From: Afipia sp.
Lineage (GTDB): Bacteria > Pseudomonadota > Alphaproteobacteria > Rhizobiales > Xanthobacteraceae
NCBI GenBank assembly: GCA_017474385.1
Contig: JAFVHU010000081.1
Location: 1-45,706 of the forward strand
Length of the DNA stretch: 45,706 nt
Reading direction: 5' to 3'
Positions 18,143-26,854 of this stretch are shown here, piece by piece. Each line of letters starts with the position of its first letter. Position 1 is the first letter of the stretch. The notes beneath the pieces are model-generated. The model was given only the letters and a program-made list of their open reading frames with translations. It did not search any database and had not been told where the DNA came from. The position numbers and the translations under genes are program-made.

Positions 18143-18748
18143 ATGAATACCATCAAGAATGTCTGCGTTTATTGCGGTTCCGGCCCTGGTACCAATCCCG
18201 AGTTCGTCAAAGCGGCCACAGCCTTCGGCAAGACCCTCGCCCAGAACGGGGTCGGTCTCGTCTATGGCGGCGGCTCCATCGGCCTCATGGGCGCGGTGGC
18301 GGCCGGCGCGCTCGACCACGGCGGCAAGGTCACGGGCATCATCCCGACCTTCCTGACGAAACGGGAGCACGTCCTGAAAGACGCGCAGGAACTCATCATC
18401 ACCAAGGACATGCACGAGCGCAAGCAACTGATGTTCGAGCACTCCGACGCGTTCGTCGCGTTTCCCGGCGGCGTCGGCACGCTGGAAGAACTGGTCGAGC
18501 AGATGACGTGGTCGCAGCTCGGCCGCCACAGCAAGCCGATCCTGCTCGCCAATATCGAGGGGTTCTGGAATCCCCTGCTCGCGCTGATCGATCACATGAA
18601 GCAGACGGCGTTCATCCGCGCCAACCTGTGGGTCGATGTTCTGACCGCCGATCGCGTCGAGGACATTCTCCCGACGCTTCAGAAGGTCGCTGCGCAAGTG
18701 CCCGAAGCGGCCAAGCTGATGGACGACCAGGTCGCGAGCCGACTGTAA
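18143..18748 (+). CDS. LOG family protein (cytokinin riboside phosphoribohydrolase-like)
   Basis: 201-residue Rossmann-like protein. The family motif PGGVGTLEE is at residues 108-116, with Arg93 (MHERK) and GGGSIGLMG near 42. LOG proteins cleave nucleoside monophosphates to the free base and ribose 5-phosphate; in plant-associated bacteria some make cytokinins, while others act on purine nucleotides. ATG 18143 gives the conserved N-terminus MNTIKNVCVYCGSGPG; two upstream in-frame starts add non-conserved residues and have no better ribosome site. Divergent from the Atm1-like gene, sharing a 220-bp promoter region. Confidence 0.88.
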   Translation: MNTIKNVCVYCGSGPGTNPEFVKAATAFGKTLAQNGVGLVYGGGSIGLMGAVAAGALDHGGKVTGIIPTFLTKREHVLKDAQELIITKDMHERKQLMFEHSDAFVAFPGGVGTLEELVEQMTWSQLGRHSKPILLANIEGFWNPLLALIDHMKQTAFIRANLWVDVLTADRVEDILPTLQKVAAQVPEAAKLMDDQVASRL

Positions 18749-18764
18749 ATCCGGCTCACGCCGG

Positions 18765-19145
18765 CTAATCGTCCCTGAGGAACGTCACCGCCTCGATGCG
18801 GTTTCCGTCCGGGTCGGCGACGAAGGCCGCGAAGTATTTCACGCGATCATGCGGACGCACGCCGGGTGGACCATCGTCCGTGCCACCTGCCCGTAGAGCC
18901 GCGGCATAAAACGCTTCAACCTCGCCTGTCGCCCTGGCGCGGAGGCAAATGTGCGTGCCGCTGTCCGGCGACGCGCGCGTCATGCCCGGGCGCAGATTGA
19001 TCCAGAATTCAGGATAGCTTTTTCCGAACCCGACCGTCGCCGGCCGCACGATCAATTTTGTCAGGCCAAGCGGCGCGAGCGCAGCCTCATAGAAGCCCGC
19101 AGCCCGCTCAAGATCGGCAACGCCTACCGAGACATGATCGAGCAT
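18765..19145 (-). CDS. VOC superfamily (glyoxalase/dioxygenase-like) protein
   Basis: 126-residue single-domain vicinal-oxygen-chelate protein. It opens with MLDHVSVGVADLERAAGFYEA-type sequence carrying a metal-ligand His at residue 4 and ends with the DPDGNRIEAV motif whose Glu is the usual last ligand. A second His lies in GTHICLRA. Substrate cannot be told: such proteins include glyoxalases, resistance proteins and unknowns. It lies 26 bp after cimA on the same strand and 16 bp from the convergent LOG stop. Confidence 0.82.
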   Translation of the reverse strand: MLDHVSVGVADLERAAGFYEAALAPLGLTKLIVRPATVGFGKSYPEFWINLRPGMTRASPDSGTHICLRARATGEVEAFYAAALRAGGTDDGPPGVRPHDRVKYFAAFVADPDGNRIEAVTFLRDD

Positions 19146-19171
19146 CTGCGCTTCCTTCTGCCGGAATGCGT

Positions 19172-20770
19172 TTATGCAGGCGCGCCGGACTTCACCAGCT
19201 TGTAGATCACCGAATCCATCAACGCCTGAAACGAAGCGTCGATGATGTTCGACGATACACCAACCGTGGTCCAGCGTTCGCCCGTCTCGTCCTCGCTTTC
19301 GATCAGCACCCGCGTCACAGCCTCGGTGCCGCCATTGAGGATACGCACGCGGTAATCGACCAGCTTCAGGCCCTCGATATACTTTTGATACTTACCGAGG
19401 TCCTTGCGCAACGCGACGTCGAGCGCATTGACCGGGCCGTTGCCTTCCGCCGCCGAGATCAGCAACTCGCCGGCGACATCGACTTTCACCACTGCCATTG
19501 CCACGGTGACGCGCTGGGCCAGCGCGTTGTAACGCTGCTCGACATTGACGTCGAACTGCACGACGCGGAAGTAGTCCGGCACCTTGCCAAGCGTGCGGCG
19601 CGCCAGCAGATCGAAAGAAGCATCCGCGGACTCATAGGCATAGCCCGCCGCCTCCTTCTCCTTCATCTCCTCGACCAGACGCGTCAGCTTCGGATCATTC
19701 TTCTCGAACGGAATACCGGCACGTTCCAGTTCTGCAATGACATTGGAACGACCGGCCTGATCGGAGACCAGAACCTTGCGGTGGTTACCGACAGCTTCCG
19801 GCGTGACGTGCTCGTAAGTCTGCGGGTCCTTCAGAACCGCCGACGCGTGGATGCCGGTCTTGGTGACGAATGCGCTTTCGCCGACATACGGCGCATGGCG
19901 ATCCGGCGCGCGGTTCAGGATATCGTCCAGCGCGCGCGAGGCATGCACCAGCGTAGCAAGCTTTTCCTGCGAGACGCCGATCTCGAACTTGTCGGCGAAT
20001 TCCTTCTTCAGTTTCAGCGTTGGGATCAGAGAGCAGAGATTGGCGTTGCCGCAGCGCTCGCCGAGGCCGTTCAGCGTGCCCTGGATCTGCCTGACGCCCG
20101 CTCGCACCGCAGCCAGCGAATTCGCCACCGCCTGCTCGGTATCGTTATGGGTGTGGATGCCGAGATGGTCGCCGGGAATCTGCTTCACGACCTCGCCGAC
20201 GATGCTCTCGATTTCGTTCGGCATGGTGCCGCCGTTGGTGTCGCACAGCACCACCCAGCGCGCACCGGAGTCATACGCAGCTTTGGCACAGGCCAGCGCG
20301 AATTGAGGGTTCTCCTTGTAGCCGTCAAAGAAGTGCTCGCAGTCGAGCATGACCTCGCGGCCGGCCGCCTTCGCCGCGCTGACGCTGTCGCGGATCGAGG
20401 CGAGATTTTCCTCGTTGGTGGTCTCAAGCGCCACCCGCACCTGATACTCGGACGATTTCGCCACGAAACAGATCGCGTCGGCTTTCGCCTCAAGCAATCC
20501 CGCGATACCCGGATCGTTCGACACCGAACGGCCCGGACGGCGCGTCATGCCGAAGGCGGTGAACTTCGCATGATCGAATTTCGGCTTGGCGGAAAAGAAT
20601 TCCGTATCCGAAGGGTTCGCGCCCGGATAGCCGCCCTCAACATAGTCAATGCCGAGATCGTCGAGCATGTTGGCGATGATCTGCTTGTCGTGCAGCGTGA
20701 AATCAACGCCGTTGGTCTGCGCGCCGTCGCGCAGCGTCGTGTCGAACAGATAGAGGCGCTCGCGGCTCAT
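19172..20770 (-). CDS. cimA: Citramalate synthase
   Basis: 532-residue member of the LeuA/HMG-CoA-lyase family that condenses pyruvate and acetyl-CoA to (R)-citramalate for threonine-independent isoleucine synthesis. Catalytic-domain motifs are LFDTTLRDGAQT (residues 8-19) and GIHTHND with metal-ligand His206 and His208; GLGERCGNANL follows. The C-terminal third is the LeuA-type regulatory dimer domain. The citramalate synthase subgroup is favoured over isopropylmalate synthase by the GAQTNGV and VEGGYPG motifs. The real start is ATG 20770: it overlaps the GNAT stop as ATGA, and the 71 residues upstream in frame are out-of-frame GNAT sequence. Confidence 0.9.
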   Translation of the reverse strand: MSRERLYLFDTTLRDGAQTNGVDFTLHDKQIIANMLDDLGIDYVEGGYPGANPSDTEFFSAKPKFDHAKFTAFGMTRRPGRSVSNDPGIAGLLEAKADAICFVAKSSEYQVRVALETTNEENLASIRDSVSAAKAAGREVMLDCEHFFDGYKENPQFALACAKAAYDSGARWVVLCDTNGGTMPNEIESIVGEVVKQIPGDHLGIHTHNDTEQAVANSLAAVRAGVRQIQGTLNGLGERCGNANLCSLIPTLKLKKEFADKFEIGVSQEKLATLVHASRALDDILNRAPDRHAPYVGESAFVTKTGIHASAVLKDPQTYEHVTPEAVGNHRKVLVSDQAGRSNVIAELERAGIPFEKNDPKLTRLVEEMKEKEAAGYAYESADASFDLLARRTLGKVPDYFRVVQFDVNVEQRYNALAQRVTVAMAVVKVDVAGELLISAAEGNGPVNALDVALRKDLGKYQKYIEGLKLVDYRVRILNGGTEAVTRVLIESEDETGERWTTVGVSSNIIDASFQALMDSVIYKLVKSGAPA

Positions 20771-21291
20771 GATGGTCTTCCCGGCATCTCGCCTCGCGGC
20801 GCATCGCCGCCCAGTGATTTTTTCATTGTGGTGTTGGCCAGCCATTCGTCGCCGACCGACACAGTATTCCGCTGCTGGGCGGTGTAACCGCGCTTGACGA
20901 AAAACGGCTCGGCAGTGTCGCTGGCCTCCGCCGTCAACGCAGTCGCACCGCGTGCGCCGGCGAGCTTCTCCAGCGCATCGCAAAGCGCCGTGGCGACGCC
21001 CTGTCGCGCGAAACCGGGAAGCACGTAGAGCAGATCGAGATGATCCTTGCCCTTCAGCGAGGCAAAGCCCACCGGCGAACTTTCGATAGTCGCCACCAGC
21101 GTCAACTGGCCCGCAAGCCGCTTGCCGAATTTGTCTTCATCCTCGGCGGCACGCGCCCAGGCCTCACGCTGCGCGTCCGAATAATCCTCCTCGGCCAGCT
21201 CATCGATGCTGGCGACGAAGATCGCCGCGAGCACCGGAGTGTCTTCGGGAAGAAACGGCCGCAAGCCGACTTTGGGAATAGATTGGCCCAT
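20767..21291 (-). CDS. GNAT family N-acetyltransferase
   Basis: 174-residue acetyltransferase. The acetyl-CoA binding motif A is visible as LYVLPGFARQGVATALCDAL, followed by ALTAEASDTAEPFFVKRGY, the usual beta5-beta6 region ending in a tyrosine. The acceptor substrate is unknown. ATG 21291 is used: it is 4 nt after the stop of a 37-residue membrane protein gene and is preceded by GGTAAG. Its stop overlaps cimA as ATGA. The gene thus sits inside a translationally coupled run cysS, small protein, GNAT, cimA. Confidence 0.85.
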   Translation of the reverse strand: MGQSIPKVGLRPFLPEDTPVLAAIFVASIDELAEEDYSDAQREAWARAAEDEDKFGKRLAGQLTLVATIESSPVGFASLKGKDHLDLLYVLPGFARQGVATALCDALEKLAGARGATALTAEASDTAEPFFVKRGYTAQQRNTVSVGDEWLANTTMKKSLGGDAPRGEMPGRPS

Positions 21292-21295
21292 TGTC

Positions 21296-21409
21296 TTACC
21301 AGACGTTGACGAGTTTGAGCGCAAGCGCGATGGCTGCAACAATCAACAGCCACTTGATCGCGATATAATAGCGCCAGTGCTTGGGAAAAGGCGTGTCGGG
21401 CTTGGTCAT
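21296..21409 (-). CDS. 37-residue single-span membrane protein coupled to cysS
   Basis: Short gene below usual length cut-offs. Translation starts [20 protein letters not shown] and continues with a hydrophobic span of about 16 residues ([14 protein letters not shown]) ending in NVW and TAA. Support: its ATG overlaps the cysS stop as ATGA, and its stop is 4 nt before the GNAT start, so it exactly fills the space between two coupled genes. The sequence has an amphipathic, aromatic N-terminus (HWRYY) before the span, typical of small inner-membrane proteins. Function unknown. I do not recognise a named family. Confidence 0.72.
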   Translation of the reverse strand: MTKPDTPFPKHWRYYIAIKWLLIVAAIALALKLVNVW

Positions 21410-22818
21410 CGCGCGATCTCCCATGTGGTCACGGGCTTGCCGTCGGCATCCTTGCCGTCTTTCAGCACGATGCCGCGGGCAGCGAGTTCGTCGCGGATAC
21501 GATCGGATTCCTTGAAATCCTTTCGCGCCCGCGCGGCTGCGCGATCTGCGATCAGATCATCGACATTGCCCGCTTTGGAAACAGCGCTGGCATTGGCTTT
21601 GGCAACCCACGCTGAAAACCGCGCGGCATCGAGACCAAGGAACGCAAGCGCATTACCGAGTGCTGTCGAAGCTTCATCCCCCGGATCACGAACCTGTTTG
21701 CGCAAGGCGTGCAGTTCCGCGACCACCCTGGGTGTATTCAAATCGTCGGCCAAAGCTTCGATGACGGAAGCAGGCGGTTCTCCCGAGGTCGGAGGTGCCG
21801 CTACACTGAAAAAGTCCTTCAGCGTGTTGAAGGCATTGTCACATGCCGCCAACGACCAATCGATCGGCGAACGATATTGCGTCTGCATCATTGCAAACCG
21901 CAATGCATCGCCCGGCCATGAGCGGCCGCGCCAGCCTGTCAGCAACTCCCTGATTGTGACGAAGTTGCCGAGGCTTTTCGACATCTTCTCGCCTTCAACC
22001 TGAAGGAAGCCGTTGTGCATCCAGACATTGGCCATGCGGTCGGAGTGAAACGCGCAGCAGGACTGCGCCAGTTCATTTTCGTGATGTGGAAACACAAGAT
22101 CGATGCCGCCGCCGTGAATGTCGAACTGTTCGCCGAGATGCTTCCATGACATCGCGGAGCATTCGATGTGCCAGCCCGGACGTCCCTGCGCCGTGATGCC
22201 GCCCGGCGATGGCCACGACGGCTCACCCGGCTTTGACGGCTTCCACAAAACGAAATCCATCGGTTCACGCTTATAGGGCGCGACATCGACGCGAGCGCCG
22301 GCCAGCATCTCGTCGAGCGAACGCCGCGCAAGCTTTCCGTAGTTGGGATCGGACCCCACATTGAACAGGACATGATCCTGCTCGACATAGGCATTGCCGC
22401 CCGCGATCAGCTTCTCGATGATCGCACGCATTTCCGCGATGTGTTCGGTCGCGCGCGGCTCAACCGTCGGCCGCAGGCAGCCGAGCGCATCGACGTCGGC
22501 ATGAAACTGCTTTTCTGTCTCTTCAGTGACTTTGCGGATCGCCTCGTTCAGCGGCAGTCCAGGGAAATCCCGCGCCGCACGATCATTGATCTTGTCATCG
22601 ACGTCGGTGATGTTGCGGACATACTTGACGTGGTCCGCGCCGTAGGCGTGCCGCAGCAGGCGAAACAGCACATCGAACACGATGACGGGGCGCGCGTTGC
22701 CGATATGCGCGAAGTCATAGACCGTCGGCCCGCATACATACATGCGCACGTTGTTCGGATCGAGCGGCCGGAACGGCTGCTTCTCCTTGGTCAGCGTGTC
22801 GTAGAGCTTGAGCTCCAT
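21406..22818 (-). CDS. cysS: Cysteinyl-tRNA synthetase
   Basis: 470-residue class Ia synthetase charging tRNA-Cys. The HIGH-like motif is HIGN (38-41) and KMSKS is at 278-282. The zinc site ligands Cys29, Cys220, His245 and Glu249 are all present, as is YVCGPTVYD. Length is normal. ATG 22818 gives the canonical N-terminus [10 protein letters not shown]; the 13-residue extension is rejected. It heads a run of four overlapping or nearly touching genes ending in cimA. An upstream 290-bp spacer should hold its promoter. Confidence 0.96.
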   Translation of the reverse strand: MELKLYDTLTKEKQPFRPLDPNNVRMYVCGPTVYDFAHIGNARPVIVFDVLFRLLRHAYGADHVKYVRNITDVDDKINDRAARDFPGLPLNEAIRKVTEETEKQFHADVDALGCLRPTVEPRATEHIAEMRAIIEKLIAGGNAYVEQDHVLFNVGSDPNYGKLARRSLDEMLAGARVDVAPYKREPMDFVLWKPSKPGEPSWPSPGGITAQGRPGWHIECSAMSWKHLGEQFDIHGGGIDLVFPHHENELAQSCCAFHSDRMANVWMHNGFLQVEGEKMSKSLGNFVTIRELLTGWRGRSWPGDALRFAMMQTQYRSPIDWSLAACDNAFNTLKDFFSVAAPPTSGEPPASVIEALADDLNTPRVVAELHALRKQVRDPGDEASTALGNALAFLGLDAARFSAWVAKANASAVSKAGNVDDLIADRAAARARKDFKESDRIRDELAARGIVLKDGKDADGKPVTTWEIAR

Positions 22819-23108
22819 GGAAATAGAATCCCTTGCCTTGCGGCCGGGTCGTCCCATGATCTCGATCGAGAAAAGACGGCTCCAGCCAGCGAATCGCTAG
22901 CTAATAATCTCGCGGCAGATGCCGAAAATGGAGAGAGAGCCGTTCATGGGCGGCACAATGGTCCAGCGGGGGGGACCGCGTCAAGGTCACACCTCATGGA
23001 TTTTGGCGTCCATAACCCCAATTGCCACGGAATTGCCGCCCTTAATCATTCTTAACCGTTCGGGCTTATTAATGGAGGCGCCTGTGCTTCTCCCGACCCG
23101 GTGCCACC
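22819..23108. other. Divergent intergenic region with TTAA boxes
   Basis: About 290 bp between cysS (-) and an exported protein gene (+). No convincing gene is seen; the frames that cross it have no conserved motif. Near the right side TTAA at 23042-23045 and TTAACC at 23052-23057 are separated by 6 bases, which resembles a CtrA site (TTAA, 7 bases, TTAA) but is one base short. The region probably contains both divergent promoters. Confidence 0.45.
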
Positions 23109-23408
23109 ATGCGATTCCTGTTCATGCTGACTGCCTGTGTATGTCTGATTGCCGCGACCGAGACCCGCGCCGACAGCCGCGTTTTCATCGTCGCCAATCA
23201 GTCGGACGGCTACGGCGTCGATGAATGTCTCGCCAAGGGTGAAAAATGCGGGGCACCGGCCGCCCGCGCCTACTGCCAGTCACGGGACTTTGCACAGGCC
23301 ACCGGTTACCGCCGCGTCGATCCCGATGAAGTGACCGGCGCTATCCCGGCCTCCACCGGTGGAGCCCGTAGCAACGGCGAGTTCGTGGCCATCACCTGCC
23401 AGCGCTAA
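23109..23408 (+). CDS. Small exported cysteine-containing protein, unknown function
   Basis: 99-residue protein with a clear signal peptide (MRFLFMLTACVCLIAATETRA, cleavage likely after ADS or TRA). The mature part of about 78 residues has four cysteines (DECLAKGEKC, AYCQS and the C-terminal ITCQR), enough for two disulfides in the periplasm. No family recognised with certainty; similar small exported proteins recur in Bradyrhizobiaceae. It ends at a good hairpin terminator (23409-23434), so it is a single-gene transcript. Possible CtrA-like boxes lie about 55-65 bp upstream. Confidence 0.75.
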   Translation: MRFLFMLTACVCLIAATETRADSRVFIVANQSDGYGVDECLAKGEKCGAPAARAYCQSRDFAQATGYRRVDPDEVTGAIPASTGGARSNGEFVAITCQR

Positions 23409-23434
23409 AAGCCACGGTTCCGGGGCTTCTTTTC
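23409..23434 (+). terminator. Rho-independent terminator after the small exported protein
   Basis: AAGCCACGG pairs with CCGGGGCTT with a single mismatch and a tight loop, followed by CTTTTC. It starts at the first base after the TAA stop of the preceding gene. Confidence 0.65.
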
Positions 23435-23542
23435 GTCACGATTCTCTGCCTTATCTGCGCCCCTGAATCGACGTGACCTTGCCGCCGGAAGCTAGTATGT
23501 GAGCCCGTCGGCCGCGCCGCGGTCAGCTAGGATCGTGACAGC

Positions 23543-24676
23543 TTGCCGAATTCTTCGTTCTTGCGATGGACTTTTGCCACCGCTGCGCTTGTGAGCGCGG
23601 CGTTGTTGAGCCATGGCGCTATGGCGCAACAGGGTTTTCCGCCCCCTCCGGCGGCGGGCCAGCCCGGAACCGCAAACCCCATCTGCCAACGGCTGGTCGG
23701 GCAGTTGTCGGCCATCGAAGGCGGTGGCGGCGACAGCGCCAAGGCGGACCAGATCCAGCGTTATGTCGAGGCGCAGAGCCGGCAACAGTCCGAGTTGGAG
23801 CGCGTGCAGGATCAGGCCAAGCGTCAGGGTTGCGATAGTTCGGGGTTTTTCTCGCTTTTCAGCGGCCAGTCCGCGCAATGCGGCCCGATCAACACGCGAA
23901 TTCAGCAGATGCGGTCGAATCTCGACCAGATCACCGGCAACCTTGAGCGACTGCGCGGCGGCGGGTTCGGCGGCTCCGAGCGCGAGAACCAGCGCCGTTC
24001 GGTATTGATGGCGCTTGCGCAGAACAATTGCGGCCCGCAATACGCAGCTCAACTGCGCAACAGCGGCGGCGGCAGCTTCCTCGACAACCTGTTCGGCAAT
24101 AACAACAACCCCGGTGGCGCGCCGATGGACAACGGCGCTGCATCCGGCACCTATCGCACGGTCTGCGCGCGTAGCTGCGACGGGTTTTATTTCCCGATCT
24201 CATTCGCCACCGTGCCGAGCCGCTTCCCGGACGACGAACGTACCTGCAAGGCACTTTGCCCCGCCTCGGACGCAACGTTGTTCACCTATCGCAATCCCGG
24301 CGAAGACATGAATCAGGCGGTGTCGATCAGCGGCCAGCCTTATTCGCAGTCGCCGAATGCGTTCAAGTACCGCCAGGCGTTCGACAAGTCATGCAGTTGC
24401 AAGGCCGTGGGCCAAACCTGGTCCGACGCGCTGAAGAACATCGACGACAAGGCGGCTGCCGCCCAGCAGGGCGACATCATCGTGACTGATGAGAGTTCGA
24501 AGAGAATGTCGCAGCCCCAAAAGGGAGCGCCTGCTTCGGCACAGAAGAAATCTGGCACGGTCGCAACGCCTGCGAACGCGCAACCGTTGCCAACCGGCGC
24601 GGCGCCAGAAACGCCCCCTGCTTCGGGCGACAAACCGATCCGCTCGGTCGGGCCAACGTTTATTCCGGCGCGCTAA
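23543..24676 (+). CDS. Exported DUF2865 domain protein
   Basis: 377-residue protein with a signal peptide (about residues 1-28, ending SHGAMAQ). After a proline-rich linker come a coiled-coil-prone, Gln/Arg-rich region (about 60-160) and the DUF2865 core, recognised by TYRTVCARSCDGFYFPISF and the cysteines in CKALCPA and CSCKA. The C-terminal 70 residues are Ala/Pro/Lys-rich and probably disordered. Start is TTG 23543: an in-frame TAG lies 15 bp upstream and AGGA precedes the TTG by 10 nt, so no ATG is possible without removing the signal peptide. Function unknown; periplasmic or envelope-associated is inferred. Its stop is 2 bp from the convergent nadE stop. Confidence 0.82.
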   Translation: MPNSSFLRWTFATAALVSAALLSHGAMAQQGFPPPPAAGQPGTANPICQRLVGQLSAIEGGGGDSAKADQIQRYVEAQSRQQSELERVQDQAKRQGCDSSGFFSLFSGQSAQCGPINTRIQQMRSNLDQITGNLERLRGGGFGGSERENQRRSVLMALAQNNCGPQYAAQLRNSGGGSFLDNLFGNNNNPGGAPMDNGAASGTYRTVCARSCDGFYFPISFATVPSRFPDDERTCKALCPASDATLFTYRNPGEDMNQAVSISGQPYSQSPNAFKYRQAFDKSCSCKAVGQTWSDALKNIDDKAAAAQQGDIIVTDESSKRMSQPQKGAPASAQKKSGTVATPANAQPLPTGAAPETPPASGDKPIRSVGPTFIPAR

Positions 24677-24678
24677 AC

Positions 24679-26430
24679 TCAGCCTTCGAACGCCTCAGCC
24701 GAGCCGCGGCTTGATCGCGTCACCAGTGAATGATCCGGGGCAGCTGGCGCTTTTCCGTTATCGCGAAACTTGTTGATGATCGGATAGCGGCGATCGCGGC
24801 CGAAATTCTTGCGCGTCACCTTCACGCCAGGCGCGGCCTGACGGCGCTTGTATTCGGCGATGTTCAGCAGGCGCGCAATGCGAACAACCGTATCGTAATC
24901 GAAGCCCTCAGAGACAATGGACGAGACAGAGTCTTCGCGCTCCACCAGCCGCACAAGAATGCCATCCAGCACATCGTAAGGCGGCAGCGAGTCCTGATCG
25001 GTCTGATTTTCACGCAGCTCCGCCGTCGGCGGGCGCGTGATGATGTTCGGCGGAATGACTTCGCCTGATGGGCCCAGCGCGCCCTCGGGCTTCCATGAAT
25101 TGCGAAGGGTTGAAAGCCGGAAGACCTCGGTCTTGTAGATGTCCTTGATCGGATTGTAGCCGCCATTCATGTCGCCATAGAGCGTGGCATAGCCCACCGA
25201 CATTTCCGACTTGTTGCCGGTGGTCACCAGCATGGCGCCGAACTTGTTGGAAATCGCCATCAGCAACACGCCGCGCGTGCGCGCCTGAAGATTCTCTTCG
25301 GTAACGTCGCGCTCTCGGCCGGCGAATGTCGGCTTTAGGATCTCCTCAAAGCCATGCACGGCAGGCGCGATCGGCAAAACTTCGTATTTGATGCCGAGCG
25401 CCTTCGCGAGTTTCGCGGCGTCATCGAGGGATTCCTGCGCCGTAAATCGAAACGGCAGCATGACACCGCGCACCTTGTCCGTGCCGAGCGCGTCCACTGC
25501 GATAGCTGCGCACAGTGCTGAATCGATGCCGCCCGACACGCCGAGCAACACGCCGGGAAAGCCGGTCTTGCCGACGTAGTCGCGCGATCCCAGCACGCAG
25601 GCGGCATAGTCGCCCTTGTCGCCATCGAGCACGGGAGTCACCGGACCCTTGCAACTCCAGCCGCCCTCGCCTTTCGTCCAGCGCACGGTCGTGATGTTTT
25701 CAACGAAACCCGGCAACTGGAACGCCAGTGAACGATCGGAGTTCAGCGCGAATGACGATCCGTCGAACACCAGTTCGTCCTGCCCGCCGACCTGATTGAG
25801 ATAGACCAGCGGCAGACCGCTTTCAGCCACGCGTGCGACCGACACCGACAGGCGCATGTCGTTCTTCTCGCGCGTGTACGGCGAGCCGTTCGGTACGATC
25901 AGGATTTCCGCGCCGGTTTCCGCGAGGCATTCGACAACGTTTTCGTAGTCCTCGGACTCTTCCATCCATGTGTCTTCACAGATGGGAACGCCGACCCGCA
26001 CGCCGCGGATCGTCACCGGCCCCGCCGCCGGTCCTCGCGCAAAGACGCGCTTTTCGTCGAACACGCCGTAGTTCGGCAAATTGGCCTTGAAGCGCAGCGC
26101 CGTGATCCGCCCCTCGTCGAGCAGCGCGCAGGCGTTGTAAAGCTTGCCGTCCTCGACCCAGGGGGTCCCGATCAGGACCGCCGGTCCGCCGTCGGACGTT
26201 TCCCGCGCCAGCGTCTCGATCTCGGCGCGGCATGCAGCCTGAAACGCCGGCTTCAGTACAAGGTCTTCAGGCGGATAGCCCGCGATAAACAGCTCGGACA
26301 GCACCAGCAGATCGGCGCCATCGGCTTTCGCGCGCAGACGGGCCGCGCGGGCCTTGGAGGCGTTACCGGTGACGTCCCCGACGACGGGATTAAGCTGCGC
26401 AAGCGTGATCGTGAGCTGGGATTTGGTCAT
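24679..26430 (-). CDS. nadE: Glutamine-dependent NAD+ synthetase
   Basis: 583-residue two-domain enzyme for the last step of NAD synthesis. The N-terminal nitrilase-type glutaminase domain has the complete Glu46, Lys115, Cys151 triad. The C-terminal synthetase domain has the ATP pyrophosphatase P-loop SGGIDS at 299-304. The short linker and size fit the form common in proteobacteria. It converges with the DUF2865 gene with a 2-bp gap. The upstream gene dgkA ends 55 bp away on the same strand. Confidence 0.95.
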   Translation of the reverse strand: MTKSQLTITLAQLNPVVGDVTGNASKARAARLRAKADGADLLVLSELFIAGYPPEDLVLKPAFQAACRAEIETLARETSDGGPAVLIGTPWVEDGKLYNACALLDEGRITALRFKANLPNYGVFDEKRVFARGPAAGPVTIRGVRVGVPICEDTWMEESEDYENVVECLAETGAEILIVPNGSPYTREKNDMRLSVSVARVAESGLPLVYLNQVGGQDELVFDGSSFALNSDRSLAFQLPGFVENITTVRWTKGEGGWSCKGPVTPVLDGDKGDYAACVLGSRDYVGKTGFPGVLLGVSGGIDSALCAAIAVDALGTDKVRGVMLPFRFTAQESLDDAAKLAKALGIKYEVLPIAPAVHGFEEILKPTFAGRERDVTEENLQARTRGVLLMAISNKFGAMLVTTGNKSEMSVGYATLYGDMNGGYNPIKDIYKTEVFRLSTLRNSWKPEGALGPSGEVIPPNIITRPPTAELRENQTDQDSLPPYDVLDGILVRLVEREDSVSSIVSEGFDYDTVVRIARLLNIAEYKRRQAAPGVKVTRKNFGRDRRYPIINKFRDNGKAPAAPDHSLVTRSSRGSAEAFEG

Positions 26431-26485
26431 GATCGCTTTTAGCCCGCCAAACGATGCATCCGCAATTGCTCAATATGAGCATAAA

Positions 26486-26854
26486 TCAGATGAGACCTAT
26501 GCGCTCGGCGATGGCGAACAGCCAAACTGCTCCGGCAATCAGCAGAGTGACGCCGACGGCCGCCGACCCCATGTCCTTGACGCGACCGATTTGCTTGTCG
26601 TGGTCCGTCGTCAGGCGATCGGCCAGCTTCTCAATGGCCGTATTCAACAATTCGACCACCATCAGCAGCAACACGATGCAGATCAACTGGATCTTGCGTT
26701 CCGGCGAAACACCGACCAGGAAAGCCAGCGGCACGGCGATAACAAGTGCGACGACCTCTTCACGGAAGGCCTGCTCGGAACGGAAGGCAAAAGCCAAGCC
26801 GTTGCGCGAGTTGATCGTAGCGCTCCACATGCGCGACAGCACCTTACGGAACAT
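26486..26854 (-). CDS. dgkA: Diacylglycerol kinase DgkA
   Basis: 122-residue integral membrane kinase that phosphorylates diacylglycerol (or undecaprenol in some relatives). The family signature VVELLNTAIEKLADR is at about residues 66-80, with three hydrophobic spans and an N-terminal amphipathic segment containing GLAFAFRSEQAFREE. ATG 26854 overlaps the DAHP synthase stop as ATGA, so it is coupled to that gene. A longer reading frame running upstream to 27202 is merely the wrong frame of the DAHP synthase. It complements pssA/psd as phospholipid recycling. Confidence 0.92.
   Translation of the reverse strand: MFRKVLSRMWSATINSRNGLAFAFRSEQAFREEVVALVIAVPLAFLVGVSPERKIQLICIVLLLMVVELLNTAIEKLADRLTTDHDKQIGRVKDMGSAAVGVTLLIAGAVWLFAIAERIGLI

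Noticed and set aside
19058-20887. 609-codon open frame on + opposite cimA
   Set aside because: It is the complement of a clearly conserved citramalate synthase; its translation is Arg/His-rich without motifs, typical of antisense frames in high G+C genes.
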